Of a stretch of DNA of 64,000 nucleotides, positions 50,240 through 60,679 are shown piece by piece. A program made the translations under genes and the position numbers. The stretch spans positions 1,107,026-1,171,025 of the forward strand of contig JACTAT010000032.1 of NCBI GenBank assembly GCA_014526335.1, given 5' to 3'. Numbering within the stretch: the first letter of the stretch is position 1; every line of letters starts with the position of its first letter. The notes under the pieces are model-generated. The model was given only the letters and a program-made list of their open reading frames with translations. It did no database searches and was not told where the DNA came from. The DNA is from Chrysaora quinquecirrha. Lineage: Eukaryota; Cnidaria; Scyphozoa; Semaeostomeae; Pelagiidae.

Positions 50240-51700
50240 GCTGATAATGTAGGGCAATACAAAGTTAAGAGCCTTTTCTTATTTTAAAACTGGTTTTGTT
50301 GGACAAGTTCTTTCTGAGAAATTATCAGATAACAAAGCTGTGAAATCAAATGTTCTTCCATCACAAAAAGTCACAAGTTCTGGTCAATTTGTTTGGGTTC
50401 TCATAGAACAAAATGGAGATATTTTAACAGTTTATTGCAGTTGTACTGCTGGACATTCTCATTGCTGCAATCACGTTATTTATTCCTTTATAAAATTGAG
50501 TTTGCTGTTTCAGAAGGTTACACCAATTCAACATGCACTGACATCAAATGTCAATTTAATGAAAGATCAAACAACGTTATTAGAGGATGCTAATTGAAAG
50601 ATATTTTCTTCAGAAACATGAAGTAAACGAAAAGAAAAAAAGAAACACTTTGTTCTGAAATAAAAAATTCTTTTGATCCAAGATATGGCCATTCAAGGGC
50701 ATTTGATGAGGGGGAATTCTTGCAAGGGTTAGGGGAAGTACATCCTACTGCTTGTGTGGCACATAGCCTCCCAAAATGTAGTAACGAGCATGTCCTGGTC
50801 CCCTTCTTAAAGTTGCTGTAATACCGTCTCTATTTCAATACCCCTCTTGATTTGTTCATGCATAGGCTTTAGCTTTCTGAAAAGCAGCTTGAAGTCCTCG
50901 AAAAAGTGACAAGATGCCAGGCAAAGTGTCTGGAATGGAAAATTCAACAGGTTGGTCGTTTGACAGCATTTTTTAATTTGGAAATCTATAATAAGATACA
51001 TGAAATATTGAGTAACAAGAAAAATGTTGTTTCGTCTCCTTTATTGTCAAAAATAATGGGCCACAGTAAAGATTGAAATGCTTCCATATAATTGAAATGA
51101 GAAATTGATCATAAAGAGATTGCTGCAGCTACCTTTTTCAAGGAAATCTCAAAGTCACACCAATCCCTTCAACTCGCTGTTTGTGGTATCTATGCTTGTC
51201 CTCAGCTCCCCTTTATTTCTGCTTCTTCTGACAGACTTATGAAATGCAAATGTTGCACAAACCACTGAATTGAAATAAAATGCCCATATTCTTTGAGACA
51301 CAACCCATTTGGTCTTGGATGGGGTCATTTAGACTTCATTGAAAAGGTTGATGGTGAGGTGCTTCTGAAGTGCACCTAAAAATATTTTGCCCAAATTGAA
51401 GGTCAAATGGGTTGTACAAAATGCACTAGCACATTCTTTGTTGTTTTGGATCCAGTGTCTGATGTTCCTCATATTGAAGAAATCCCATTCAAAAAATTGT
51501 ACTGGGAACACATGAAGAGAAGCCTTCTAATTTTTTCAAGCAGTTTTTTGCTAAATATCACTTGGGAGTATCCAGTATAAATTTTTATGGAACTTGTGAA
51601 ACGATTTGCCTGAACATGAAAAAACAAACAAAATTAACGGAAAGGAATTTTCAATGTCATTTTTGCAAGGCTTATTTCACAGGGAAACAAGGTTTGAATC
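50240..51700 (+). pseudogene. SWIM zinc-finger and YqaJ-type exonuclease protein, decayed
   Basis: In successive plus-strand frames the region reads as a protein of a type common in aquatic invertebrate genomes. A SWIM zinc finger comes first (VYCSCTAGHSHCCNH, C-x-C-x(n)-C-x-H, about 50,430-50,475). Then come DPRYGHSRAF, a YqaJ N-terminal part WKIQQVGRLTA near 50,940, GIYACPQLPFISASSDR near 51,190-51,235 (acidic residue kept), EIKCPYS near 51,270-51,290 (E-x-K catalytic pair) and YFAQIEGQMG near 51,383-51,412. A tail with FQCHFC near 51,645 could be a zinc finger. YqaJ nucleases are phage lambda-exonuclease-like. ISL2EU-type DNA transposons encode such a second protein, which would fit the THAP-DDE remnant at 62.2 kb. 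There are at least seven shifts or stops. Confidence 0.75.
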
Positions 51701-51903
51701 TGTTGCAAACATTGAGCCAGCCGCAAGGCAACTGACGAGTAGGAGACGCGAATCTGGGAGCGATCAGCGATCTAGAGGCTGCAGCCAAGGAGAAAACAAA
51801 AGAAAGAAGGAAAAACAAAAGGGAGGAATCTCACCATGGCTTCGTGAAATGTATTCCGCATTCACCTGGCCCACTTTCATCGACTGCAGTTCGCTGGGTC
51901 AAG
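51701..51903. other. Spacer between the YqaJ remnant and the terminal repeat
   Basis: No conserved domain is recognised. A short open stretch rich in K, R and E (near 51,780-51,820) may be the tail of the preceding gene or chance. Confidence 0.4.
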
Positions 51904-51983
51904 GGCTATCTTTAAAACACGGAATAAGGAATGTGGAACACCAAAAGCGGAATATGGAATCTGGAATATGGAATACAGAATAC
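51904..51983. repeat. Minisatellite terminal repeat, right-end orientation
   Basis: GGCTATCTTTAAAACAC (51,904-51,920) is followed by GGAAT-based units of about 8-10 bp ending near 51,983. The 17-bp string is found as an exact reverse complement at 61,680-61,696, where the minisatellite lies on its left side. The arrangement fits a terminal inverted repeat with unique sequence inside and minisatellite outside, placed here as the right end of the element carrying SWIM-YqaJ. Confidence 0.72.
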
Positions 51984-52029
51984 CCTTTTTTGTTGTTAAT
52001 AGGTCTAGAATGCTAGGTTTATAAGATAG

Positions 52030-52669
52030 TGTAAACAGGTTATGGCCGGAGAGGAGAGATGAAACACAGAAAACATAACTTCTTTAACGTCGACGTTCGT
52101 TTCTTTTATCGACTCGGCGAGGTGATCTGAGATGCCTGCCATTGAGCCTAGAATTCTTCTAATCCATACCTTACAAAATCATTTATACATTTTGCTTCAC
52201 AAATACAATGTCTACTACATAATTAACCTTATATGGTCAATAACTGAGGTCGTTAGTGTTAAATTACACAGTAGGCACAGTAAAACTAACGTTAATTGTC
52301 ACGCGGTGAAATACAAGTAAATAATAAACAATATTCGATGTGTCATAAACCTTATATTGACTTCGATCCTAAGGATTTCCCTGAGGCTAAAACGTGATTC
52401 TGTTGGCTCATACCCAAGAGCCTCCCTCGATACTCTCACGAAAATACAATGACAAAATAAACAGGAACTCCCCAGTCTTTCTCAAGCACTGAAAGTCCTA
52501 AACAGCATGCAACACATAAAAAGAGTACACCTCACCCTTTCTCAAGCGATGAGTGCCTAAACTGAAGTATCGAAACAATACGGATTAAAGTACTTTTTCA
52601 AGTTACTTCCTAACCGCCCTAGTCGTCCGACGCTAGCCTATCTATAACCCTAAATTTAGCAGTATTACA
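52030..52669 (-). repeat. LTR, left copy (3' LTR of minus-strand element)
   Basis: 640 bp, aligned over its whole length with 52,895-53,523. Differences include a 4-bp gap (CTACTACATAATTAAC versus CTACTAATTAAC), a 6-bp gap near 52,255 and scattered substitutions, so the two are a few per cent apart by eye. Confidence 0.8.
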
Positions 52670-52894
52670 TACCTCCCTTTCGTAAAAAAAGGAATCGTCC
52701 TCGATTCTGTCACAATCTACGACTAGTAAATAAAGCTAAAGTTTGATACGCTTGAAGAATATTGATTACCTAAAGTTTACGATTTCAAAGCGATACTACT
52801 CAGCAGACAATGTTCATACGAGTTCATACAAATTAATTACGCTATCAAATTCAAATTTCACCTTGTTCCTTATTCCTTCTAAGTTGTTCTTCTT
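52670..52894 (-). other. Interior of the miniature LTR element with polypurine tract
   Basis: On the plus strand ACCTCCCTTTCG follows the left LTR; its complement CGAAAGGGAGGT is a good polypurine tract. No TGG-type primer site is seen next to the other LTR, so the 5' interior is probably deleted. No open frame of note is present. Confidence 0.65.
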
Positions 52895-53523
52895 TGTTAA
52901 CAGGTTATGGCCGGAGAGGAGAGATGAAACACAGAAATCACAACTTCTTTAACGTCGACGTTCATTTCTTTTATCGACTCGGCGAGGTGATCTGAGATCC
53001 CTGCCATTGAGCCTAGAATTCTTCTAATCCATACCTTACAAGATCATTTATACATTTTGCTTCACAAATACAATGTCTACTAATTAACCTTATATGGTCA
53101 ATAACTGAGGTTGTTAAATTACACAGTAGGCACAGTAAAACTAACGTTAATTGTCACGCGGTGAAATACAATTAAATAATAAACAATATTCGATGAGTCA
53201 TAAACCTTATATTGACTTCGATCCTAAGGATTTCCCTGAGGCTAAAACGTGATTCTGTTGGCTCATACCCAAGAGCCTCCTCGATACTCTCACGAAAATA
53301 CAACGACAAAATAAACAGGAACTCCCCAGTCTTTCTCAAGCACTGAAAGTCCTAAACAGCATGCAACACATAAAACGAGTACACCTCACCCTTTCTCAAG
53401 CAATGAGTGTCTAAACTGAAGTATCGAGACAATACCGATAAAAGTACTTTTTCAAGTTACTTCCTAACCGCCCTAGTCGTCCGACGCTAGCCTATCTATA
53501 ACCCTAAATTTAGCAGTATTACA
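52895..53523 (-). repeat. LTR, right copy (5' LTR of minus-strand element)
   Basis: 629 bp, starting TGTTAACAGGTTATGG and ending GCAGTATTACA. It matches the left copy closely through the ACGTCGACGTTC and GTGATCTGAGAT landmarks. Confidence 0.8.
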
Positions 53524-54785
53524 CATTTTTTGCTCATAAAAGGCATTTCCATAGACCACTAATACGTCTCTGCCTCTTTCTAACCTATTAGAAAGTTACT
53601 GTCAGGATGACCTTACATGGATAGTATTGCTCAAACTTGCACTCAATCTTGAAATAATGCATATCTTTTTACTTTTCCTCCTCTTTGCTTGTTTTAGTTA
53701 ACGTATAATTACTCTATCTTCAAGTGGAATTCATATTTATACAATGATTATAATTTTTTGTATAATCAGCAGTTCTGTTTATGATGTGTTTCGTAAAACA
53801 TTAAAATACATTCAAACATTTTAATATAAAGAATTCACGGCATTTATGGTGTCCATCCAAACTATGAATACAAGGGAAGAAGATGTGCTGGTTGGCGAAA
53901 ATTTATAAACTCTCTGGGTACATAAAAACTACTGTTACATTGCTTTTATCGAAACAATCCTATTACATTTGCAAGACTGGATAAGGTTTCTTTTACAAGA
54001 ATTACATTAAACTTCACGAGAATTATTTTGCTTGGATTGGTCTGGATACTTTAATAAAATAAAATAATTTGAAGGAGATCAGTCGCCTCTCATGTCAAAA
54101 TTCAGAAAACGTACAGCTCCCGCAACTTATTAACCTGAGTGACTGGATATCAAAATTTATATTTCTACAAGAATTTGAAACGCTACTTTAACTTGCGTTG
54201 TATGTGGTTGTCTTTTTAAATCATGTTTAAATTGATGGGTAAAATAGCTCATAAGAATTGAGGCATCTAATTCACTTTAGGTTCAAGGGAAGCCAGTAGC
54301 AACAACTTTAGTTTGAAGGCACAGCTTTTTCTGGATATAAAAATGCCCCTTGGAAGAGAAAAACTAAAGTGCTGTGCTTCGGAATTTTGCTTTCATCGCA
54401 TGCTAACAAATATTTTTTTTTGCAAAACAGCACCATCGTGAGTTGATAAAGATACAAAGAGAGGCGGATCTTAGTTAAATTCCTTTTGATATTGGTTACA
54501 AATTGTACCCGTCAATATATTTGAAGCAAAGATATATTGATTCACAAAATGATATCTTAATTGGCCATCCAAATCCGTATAATAGTTTGATCATTATCCC
54601 AATAATAGTTTTTAACCGTTATTACACCGAAATATTTATTCTTCGCTTAGTTGGAAGAAGTAAATGCCTTTCGGGGTCCGGATTAGGTAAATAGATAAAA
54701 TACCACTTGAAACACTGTGTGGGACGACATTGGGAGAAGGAGCAAAGCGTTCTTAAGCCAAAGCGTAAAGCTATTGGTGGACAGG
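53524..54785. other. AT-rich stretch without a recognisable gene
   Basis: About 1.26 kb with short open frames of low-complexity composition only. I found no domain, repeat or RNA gene. It could be intron or old decayed repeat next to the kinase exon. Confidence 0.5.
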
Positions 54786-54789
54786 GACT

Positions 54790-55025
54790 TGGAAACAATT
54801 TTTCTGGCAGGATGTTTCTGCTATTGAAACAATCAGAACTGGAAGTTTTGGTTCTGTTGTTTTGGCAGAGTACAGAGATGAGCGCGTTGTTTTAAAACAA
54901 CCATTCAGGACTGATGGAAATGACAGAGAGTTTCTGAAAGAGGCAAGGCTGCTCAACGACGTGAAGGGCCATGAAAATGTTGCTGAGTTCAAGGGAGTTT
55001 GTAGTATAACCTCACGCATAATCAA
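54790..55025 (+). pseudogene. Protein kinase N-lobe, isolated exon or fragment
   Basis: One plus-strand frame reads the start of a protein kinase domain: ETIRTGSFGSVVLAEY (glycine loop G-x-G-x-x-G form kept as G-S-F-G-S-V), VVLKQP (the ATP-binding lysine), FLKEARLL (helix C glutamate) and HENVAEFKGVC. This is the tyrosine-kinase-like order of the N-lobe. The frame then fades, and no C-lobe H-R-D or D-F-G is found nearby. TTTTTCTGGCAG just before the glycine loop would be a good 3' splice site near 54,812, and GTAGTATAA near 55,000 could be a donor. So it may be a genuine exon of a larger gene or a gene fragment; I cannot tell which. Confidence 0.65.
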
Positions 55026-55319
55026 AAGCACACAAATCCTGTTATCCGGATGTTTAAGTTGATTTGTTTTTGGAGTTTTTTTCCTAAATTTGATGCGCCG
55101 GGAGCAACATCCCCCACCCTGTCCCCAACCTACGTCCACCACCAAACTAAGCATATGTAAAGACGTGTGTAGTCATGACTGTCAAAATGTTAATCTATCT
55201 CATTTCTGACATTGAAAGTGGAATTCTTGTATTACACAATCGCTATGTGTTAGTTTGTCATATTTAAAACTTTGTTTTGTTGAACTCGACGTTCTGTTCT
55301 GTTGATTTATCACAGTAAT
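55026..55319. other. No recognisable feature
   Basis: The stretch between the kinase fragment and Penelope-like element 2 has a C-rich patch near 55,100-55,140 but no coding signal. Confidence 0.5.
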
Positions 55320-56224
55320 TCAAAACACCATACAATATAATTTTGCTCCACGTTTCTATGGACTTCCAAAAATACACAAAAAGGTTTTTCCTATCAGACC
55401 TATTGTGTCCTGTAGTGGTACACCACTAGAAAACCTCTCAAAGCATATTGCGGAAATCTTGAAACACTTCATCAAGAAAAGGGGACATGCAAAGAACTCA
55501 AAGGAATTTTCGGAATTCATCCGTAATGTTGAGATAGAAGATGATAAAATGATGATATCTTTTGATGTCACCTCGCTATACAGTAACGTGCCAATAAAGG
55601 ACTCTTTGAGAATCATTTACTCCAAAAAGACAGAGATCTAAGCAAAAAAACTCCTATATGTGTGGATAAGTTGATTGAAATGATAGAATTCGACATAACA
55701 TCCACTTGGTTCAAATTCAATGAAAAGTTGATCTCACAAACACATGGAGTAGCAATGGGAATACCTGCCTCTTCTGTTGTTGCTGAGATTTTTATGCAAG
55801 AAAAAGAATATTTTGCCCTTGATTCATACATTGAGAAACCAAAATTATGGGAGAGATATGTAGATGATGTGTTCGTGATAATGAAGAGGGGCAAGATGGA
55901 AGATTTCTATAAGCACATCAACTCCCTACATGTGAAATTGAAGTTCACTACAGAGGTAGAGAATGATAGAAAACTAGCCTTTCTTGACACTGAGATTCAA
56001 CGGAATGCCAATAAAAGTCTAACTATATCAGTGTACAGGAAGCCCATTCACACTGACCAACACCTAAATGTCAACTCGCATCACTTAGACAGTGTCAAAA
56101 ACAGTGTCATACCTTCTCTCTTCAACAGAGCAAAATCAATCACGAGCAATCTTGTTGATCTAGATAACAAGTACAAAAGGATCTCAAGTGTTCTAAAGGC
56201 CAATGAATATAAACAACAAGAAGG
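55320..56224 (+). pseudogene. Penelope-like element 2, reverse transcriptase part
   Basis: The 5' part is missing. The frame starts at FYGLPKIHKK (about 55,357), then IRPIVSC, MISFDVTSLYSNVPI (motif A with the first catalytic Asp), a shift near 55,620, THGVAMGIPASSVVAEIFM (motif B, 55,740-55,796), RYVDDVF (motif C, about 55,855-55,875) and FLDTEI. The RT residues are intact apart from the frame break at 55,620-55,660. Coding continues to about 56,222, where a second LINE interrupts it. It resumes at about 60,680 with the linker and endonuclease. The two halves share the K-Q-Q edge, and CAACA occurs on both sides. Confidence 0.85.
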
Positions 56225-56225
56225 A

Positions 56226-56389
56226 ATGCCCAAATTCCAAAACTGAAGGAGCTCAGGGAGCAGGGTAAAATTGCTTATTTTATCGGCGACAAGTTGGTTG
56301 TCCGGGAGAAACCACCAGATAGAGATTCACCTGCGTCTGTGGTACATGGCAATGATGAGTCAGATAATGAGGTATCCTTTGAAAGTTAA
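56226..56389 (+). pseudogene. LINE ORF1 C-terminal tail
   Basis: The open frame LKELREQGKIAYFIGDKLVV ends at TAA 56,387-56,389. This basic, aromatic ending is what I would expect of a LINE ORF1 C-terminus of the coiled-coil/RNA-binding kind. Everything upstream was lost by 5' truncation. Confidence 0.6.
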
Positions 56390-56475
56390 AGTTATGAATA
56401 TTGAATTACTAACTTTGTTTTCCATCTTTGTGTTATTCATCAGTTTTAGTTTATTTTTCTTTATTAACCTATTAA

Positions 56476-57393
56476 ATGATAAGCTCTGCTAAATTCCCAT
56501 GTGGCATTTGCCACAGAAATGTGAAGAAAAATCAGAAAGCTATTCAGTGTGATAAATGCAATTTTTGGATTCACATTGCATGTGAAGAAATCTCTGATGC
56601 TAAATATAGAATATTATGTCAGCAGCCTGAAGATATTCCCTGGATTTGCATCAATTGTGCAATACTTGGGAATGAATCAATTTTTCCTTTTGGATATTTG
56701 GAAAACAAAGAGTTACTAAATTTTTATGAAATTGATTTACCATCAATGACTGAATTTGCACCCTCATTCGAGATTACATCTCCCCTTACCAATTTGCCTA
56801 ACCTTAGTGATTATGATATTGATGAGCAAATGCATCAAGCAATTGACTCTCGCTATTTTACTCTCTCTGAACTCTCATCAATTAATCCATCTTCTTCCGA
56901 ACTTTCCATTATTCATACCAACATACGGAGCCTGTCATTACACGTTGATGAGTTAATTACCTTATCTGCCCAATCTAATTTGAATCCTGATATTATTGGA
57001 GTTTCTGAAACATGGGACTCTGAGGACAAACCCATTTGCACTAATGTTACTATACCAGATTATACACTTCACGAAATATCTTCTTCAAGTGAAAATGGTG
57101 GTGTTGGTTTATATGTTAAGTCATCACTTAATACACTTGCAAGGCATGACCTAAGTTGCAGTACAGCTGATTTTGAAACTGTCTGGGTTGAAGTTGATAA
57201 TAAAAAGAATAAAAATATGCTATTTTGCTGTGTGTATAGGCATCCTGATACATGGATAGAGAATCTTACATCTCATTTTCTTGAAATATTTTCAAGGATA
57301 TCTAACAATAAGTTAGTTTTCATACTGGGAGACTTTTATATTAACCTGCTGAACTATGACTCACACACTCCATCAAATGATTTTCTTAACTGA
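56476..57393 (+). pseudogene. LINE ORF2 N-terminus: PHD finger and AP endonuclease
   Basis: The ATG at 56,476 gives 305 residues. Residues 9-61 form a PHD finger (C9, C12, C25, C28, H33, C36, C58, C61; W56 before the last pair), a domain that in host proteins reads histone tails. The AP endonuclease follows: HTNIRSL (about 154), GVSETWDS (catalytic Glu, about 175), GGVGLYVKS, VYRHPDT and ILGDFYINLL (about 285). The last should read G-D-F-N; here the catalytic Asn is Tyr, so the nuclease is probably dead even without the stop at 57,391. The D-H pair follows in the next open stretch (TDHFPQF, near 57,560). Confidence 0.85.
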
Positions 57394-57429
57394 TTTTCAA
57401 ATTAATGATTTTCAAATGATTTCCGGAAC

Positions 57430-58562
57430 TTGCTACCCTGCATTCACCATCCTAGCCGAATCTCTGAAAGCTCTGAATCGATTACTGACACTATATTTAC
57501 TAATGCCTTTCATTCAAGTATAACCTGTGGAAATATCTTAACACAAATTACAGATCATTTTCCTCAATTTCTGATATTAAGAGCTTCCACAATTATCCAT
57601 CATAAATCTCGATCCTTGAAATATGATTACTCTAAGCTTAATGAAGATAAATTTATTGAGGATTTTCATAAAATTGACTTCTCATATTTAGAAGATGCAG
57701 ACATGGATACAAATGCTAAGTTTCAGAAATTTCTATTAGATTTAAATTCTTTGACCAATAAACATGCACCAGTGAAAAGGCGCACTAAGAGAGAAATGAA
57801 ACTCTTACATAAACCATGGATAAACAGTAGAATTCAAAAAATGATGAAAATTAGAGATAAAGCTCTACAAAAACTTAAATTAACTAAGTCTGGAAATAAT
57901 ATTAGCTTGTATAAAAAAATTAGGAACCGCATTTCAAATAAACTCAAAGAAAGCCCCAAATCTCCTCTGCAGTATTTGTCTAACAGAATACCTGAGTCAA
58001 TTTTCCTGGAGCCTGCTACCCATGTTGAAGTTTATGATCTTATAAATACTCTAAACCCGTCAAAATCTGTTGGCCCTAACAGTATTCCGATAAAATTACT
58101 TAAAATTCTAGGTTCTTCTGTTTCCCCACATCTTGCTCTACTTGTTAATCAATCATTCCAGAGTGGTATTTTTCCTGATAAACTCAAAGTTGCTAAGGTT
58201 ATTGCACTTTTCAAAAAAGGTGACTGTGAATTAACATCTAATTATAGACATATTTCTCTCCTATCTATCTTTAGCAAGGTATTTGAAAAACTAATGTATA
58301 AAAGACTTTATAAATTCCTTCAAATCCGTAAAGCTCTGTATTCTTTACAATTTGGATTTCAAGAAAACCATTCAATCGACCATGCTCTTGTTAGTATGAC
58401 AGAAGAAATAAGAAATACACTAGACAATAAAAAATTTGGGTGTGGTATTTTTGTTGATCTGCAAAAGCTTTTGACAATGTTAATCATCAAATTTTACTTT
58501 TAAAACTAGAGCACTATGGAATACGTGGCTGTGCATTGAACTGGTACAGGTCTTATCTTTCT
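57430..58562 (+). pseudogene. LINE ORF2, linker and 5' half of reverse transcriptase
   Basis: Open from 57,430. The end of the endonuclease (TDHFPQFLIL) comes first, then a basic linker (KPWINSRIQKMMKIRDKALQ) and RT blocks SVGPNSIPIKLLK, NYRHISLLSIFSKVFEKL (Pro of N-Y-R-P changed to His) and GIFVDLQK, where motif A begins. The frame breaks in an A run at about 58,463-58,466. The neighbouring frame continues with A-F-D and an N-W-Y-R-S-Y-L string up to 58,562. The foldback element then starts. Confidence 0.85.
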
Positions 58563-58665
58563 ACCCAGAATCACCCAGAATCACCCAGAACCACCCAGAA
58601 TCACCCAAAACCACCCAGAATCACCCAAAACCACCCAGAATCAACCGAATCAACCGAACCAGCCA
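58563..58665. repeat. Left minisatellite terminal repeat
   Basis: About ten imperfect 10-bp units of ACCCAGAATC or ACCCAAAACC, decaying on the inner side to AACCGAATC. Confidence 0.88.
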
Positions 58666-58830
58666 GAATGGCATAGAGAGCACACACAAGCCTGTTCCAT
58701 TGTCTAGATTTGACCATGTGAGCACAATAGCACCCTATTTAGGGAGGGGTCGACAACAAATAGCTTAAAACGTTCGTTATTTTTTTGTTCTCTTTTTTAA
58801 TAGAGGAATAGTGAAGTTCATATACAGGAA

Positions 58831-58860
58831 ACGTTTTGGCTGGATCACCCTTCCTCAGTG
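58831..58860 (-). ncRNA. Weak hammerhead-like remnant
   Basis: The minus strand reads CTGAGGAAGGGTGATCCAGC followed by CAAAACG. It resembles the C-U-G-A-x-G-A ... AAACG end sequence of Penelope-like elements, but the core U is G and stem II is partial. Low weight. Confidence 0.2.
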
Positions 58861-59527
58861 GATGGACGTATCACGCTTCCAGGAAAAGTATACATTAAAC
58901 AAAATAGTATTTGAGGGATTTTGCAGGAATTTATCCGAAAAAAACAATAGGATTTTCATCTAAGGTATACGATTTTTGAGAAGTGATCACACACCCCACG
59001 GTCAAAGAATAGATGGTTGTACTGCCAAGATGAACTTTTTACCGAGATCCTTTGCCTCGCATTCTGAAATATGGGGTCGGTAAATTTTACCATTGAAGAC
59101 AAAAGATCTTAGAAAACACCCAACATGCCATCTTTATTATTATTAGTAGATACCAGCCAAGATTTTATCCAGTAAAAACGAAGCAAGGGAACAAAAACAT
59201 TATCATTGGAAAAAAATCATATATTACAAGCAATAGCAAACATAACTGAACTTCAGATAACAGTGAAAGTAGCAACAGCCACATATTTTTTTTTAAGAAA
59301 CAAAGAATTTGAATTACTTCAATATTTCACTTATTGTTAAAGTTTCAGAAAAATAGTGAACATTAAAACTTAATACCAAGTGACTGTAAAAATAGTCTCT
59401 CGTCATTCTGCAACAACTTTGCTGCATCATCAATGTTTTAACAGAAACATCATACATACAAGATATCTCTTTCCATAGTCCATCAGAACATTCATAGGAG
59501 TTGGCACTTCCTCAGATCCAACAACTA

Positions 59528-59734
59528 AGGAAGCCTATCAATCCAGGGCACATCAAAATCATAAATAACAATAGGTGGTCGTTGAAGTCCATGGAGATTT
59601 GCTGCCTCTAACAATTCACATTGGTCTTGGAAACAAGACACAACAAAACTATCATTCATATGCTTAACATCAAGCATGAAGTCAATGTCTGTTGAAATAT
59701 ATTTCTGCAGTGGGCCATATGGATGTCTTTTAAA
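59528..59734 (-). pseudogene. Unidentified coding remnant inside the foldback element
   Basis: A minus-strand frame is open for 69 codons between stops at 59,735-59,737 and 59,525-59,527. It has protein-like composition: KRHPYGPLQKYISTDIDFML, then DQCELLEAANLHGLQRPPIV and YDFDVPWIDRL. A related string in the next frame (VVGSEEVPTPMNVLMDYGKR) follows at about 59,520-59,460. I do not recognise the family. It has no start codon at its beginning, so it is at best an exon or fragment carried by the element. Confidence 0.45.
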
Positions 59735-60289
59735 CTAGAACAGAAGTAGAACAGATAGATCACAGTATGCAAGTGCACAAAACAAGAAGGTCAAGTGACG
59801 AGAGAGCTGTCTGATAAAGAGTTGCATGTGATAGAAAAGTTTGCTTACTTTCGCTAATTTAAAAATCTGAGTAAACATCGATAAACACAATTCTCTGTAT
59901 ATATTATGTGAATACTTATGTTTATAAATTCTGATATCTGTGTATATTGAGCTAATGTTCAATTCATTTCAATTCTTTGGAAAGATTTACGATACATAGA
60001 GATTATGATGGCCTAGCTAGGCCTGGGCCTGAAAATGGGATTTGTTCATGCAATAATTTGCGCATGGACAAATAAGCAAATTACCTTCACGTCATACCAC
60101 CAACTGGCTACAAATTTTATTTAGCCTTATTCTTACCTTGCCAGGATCTAACAGGTCAGCTAGCGTGCTTGATGAAGCCATCGCATCATGCCACATCGTA
60201 TCGTACCAACTCAGCTCTACCAACGTGGAACGTGGGTAATATTTCGCGCCAAAATTACAGTCATGTGACAATCAGCTACGGGAGAGTAT

Positions 60290-60403
60290 GGGTGATTCTG
60301 TGCGATTCTGGGTGATTCTGGGTAGTTCTGGGTGGTTTTGGGTGATTCTGGGTGGTTTTGGGTGGTTTTGGGTGATTCTGGGTGATTCTGGGTGATTCTG
60401 GGT
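60290..60403. repeat. Right minisatellite terminal repeat
   Basis: About eleven units of GATTCTGGGT or GGTTTTGGGT, the inverted partner of 58,563-58,665. Confidence 0.88.
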
Positions 60404-60667
60404 TTTGTTTTCGATTCTGTTCATGGAAATTTACCAATCTGTTTTAATAATTTCTTCTTGCTTAGTTCATCAGTTCATCAATACTCAACAAGGCAGGCCA
60501 GCAAAGGTGATTTGTATTTAATAAATAGAAATACCCTACAATATGGGTTCAAATCTTTGCCTTATCTTGGGGCTAAACTATGGAATGATATTCCAGTTAA
60601 GATCAGAAGTATACGTTTAAAAAGTTCCTTTAAATCTCATTTAAAGACACACCTGCAACATCTATAA
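60404..60667 (+). pseudogene. LINE ORF2, C-terminal region
   Basis: After the foldback element the LINE resumes with FDSVHGNLPICFNNFFLLSS, VHQYSTRQASKGDLYLINRN, LPYLGAKLWNDIPVKIRS and FKSHLKTHL, ending at TAA 60,665-60,667. The Y-x-T-R and A-x-x-W-N-x-x-P motifs are typical of the C-terminus of this LINE class. Relative to the part before 58,562, some 0.9 kb of ORF2 including RT motifs B and C is missing. Confidence 0.8.
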
Positions 60668-60679
60668 AAATTGTCTTTT

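Larger units (their letters stand above)
52030..53523 (-). mobile_element. Miniature LTR retrotransposon (TRIM-like)
   Basis: Two direct repeats of about 640 and 629 bp flank only 225 bp. Each starts TGTAAACAGG or TGTTAACAGG and ends GCAGTATTACA, so TGT...ACA ends are present. A purine tract (AAAGGGAGG on the minus strand) touches the inner edge of the left repeat, which makes the left repeat the 3' LTR of a minus-strand element. The interior has no recognisable coding sequence. No clear target-site duplication is seen (flanks GATAG and CATTT). Confidence 0.75.
58563..60403. mobile_element. Foldback DNA element with 10-bp minisatellite inverted ends
   Basis: The left end (58,563-58,665) is tandem ACCCAGAATC and ACCCAAAACC units. 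The right end (60,290-60,403) is tandem GATTCTGGGT and GGTTTTGGGT units, the reverse complement. The ends are about 100-115 bp each, start ACCCAG and finish CTGGGT, and enclose 1.6 kb. The interior has no transposase that I recognise, so it is probably a non-autonomous element. Target-site duplication is not evident (flanks TTTCT and TTTGT). Confidence 0.8.
56225..60679 (+). mobile_element. Second LINE (PHD-endonuclease-RT type), 5'-truncated, inserted in Penelope-like element 2
   Basis: The insertion starts within the last codons of its ORF1 and ends shortly after the ORF2 stop at 60,667, leaving a very short 3' UTR. A short CAACA occurs at both edges and may be a target-site duplication. 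A foldback element at 58,563-60,403 splits it, and the middle of ORF2 (RT motifs B and C) is missing across that split. Confidence 0.8.

Noticed and set aside
54503..54694. Open frame of 63 codons before the kinase fragment
   Set aside because: AT-rich, low-information composition without any motif; likely chance.
58563..60403. Relationship between the satellite (GTGATTCT) and the foldback termini (GGTGATTCTG)
   Set aside because: The shared word is only 8 bases, and periods (70/61 versus 10) and flanking bases differ; chance is the simplest explanation.
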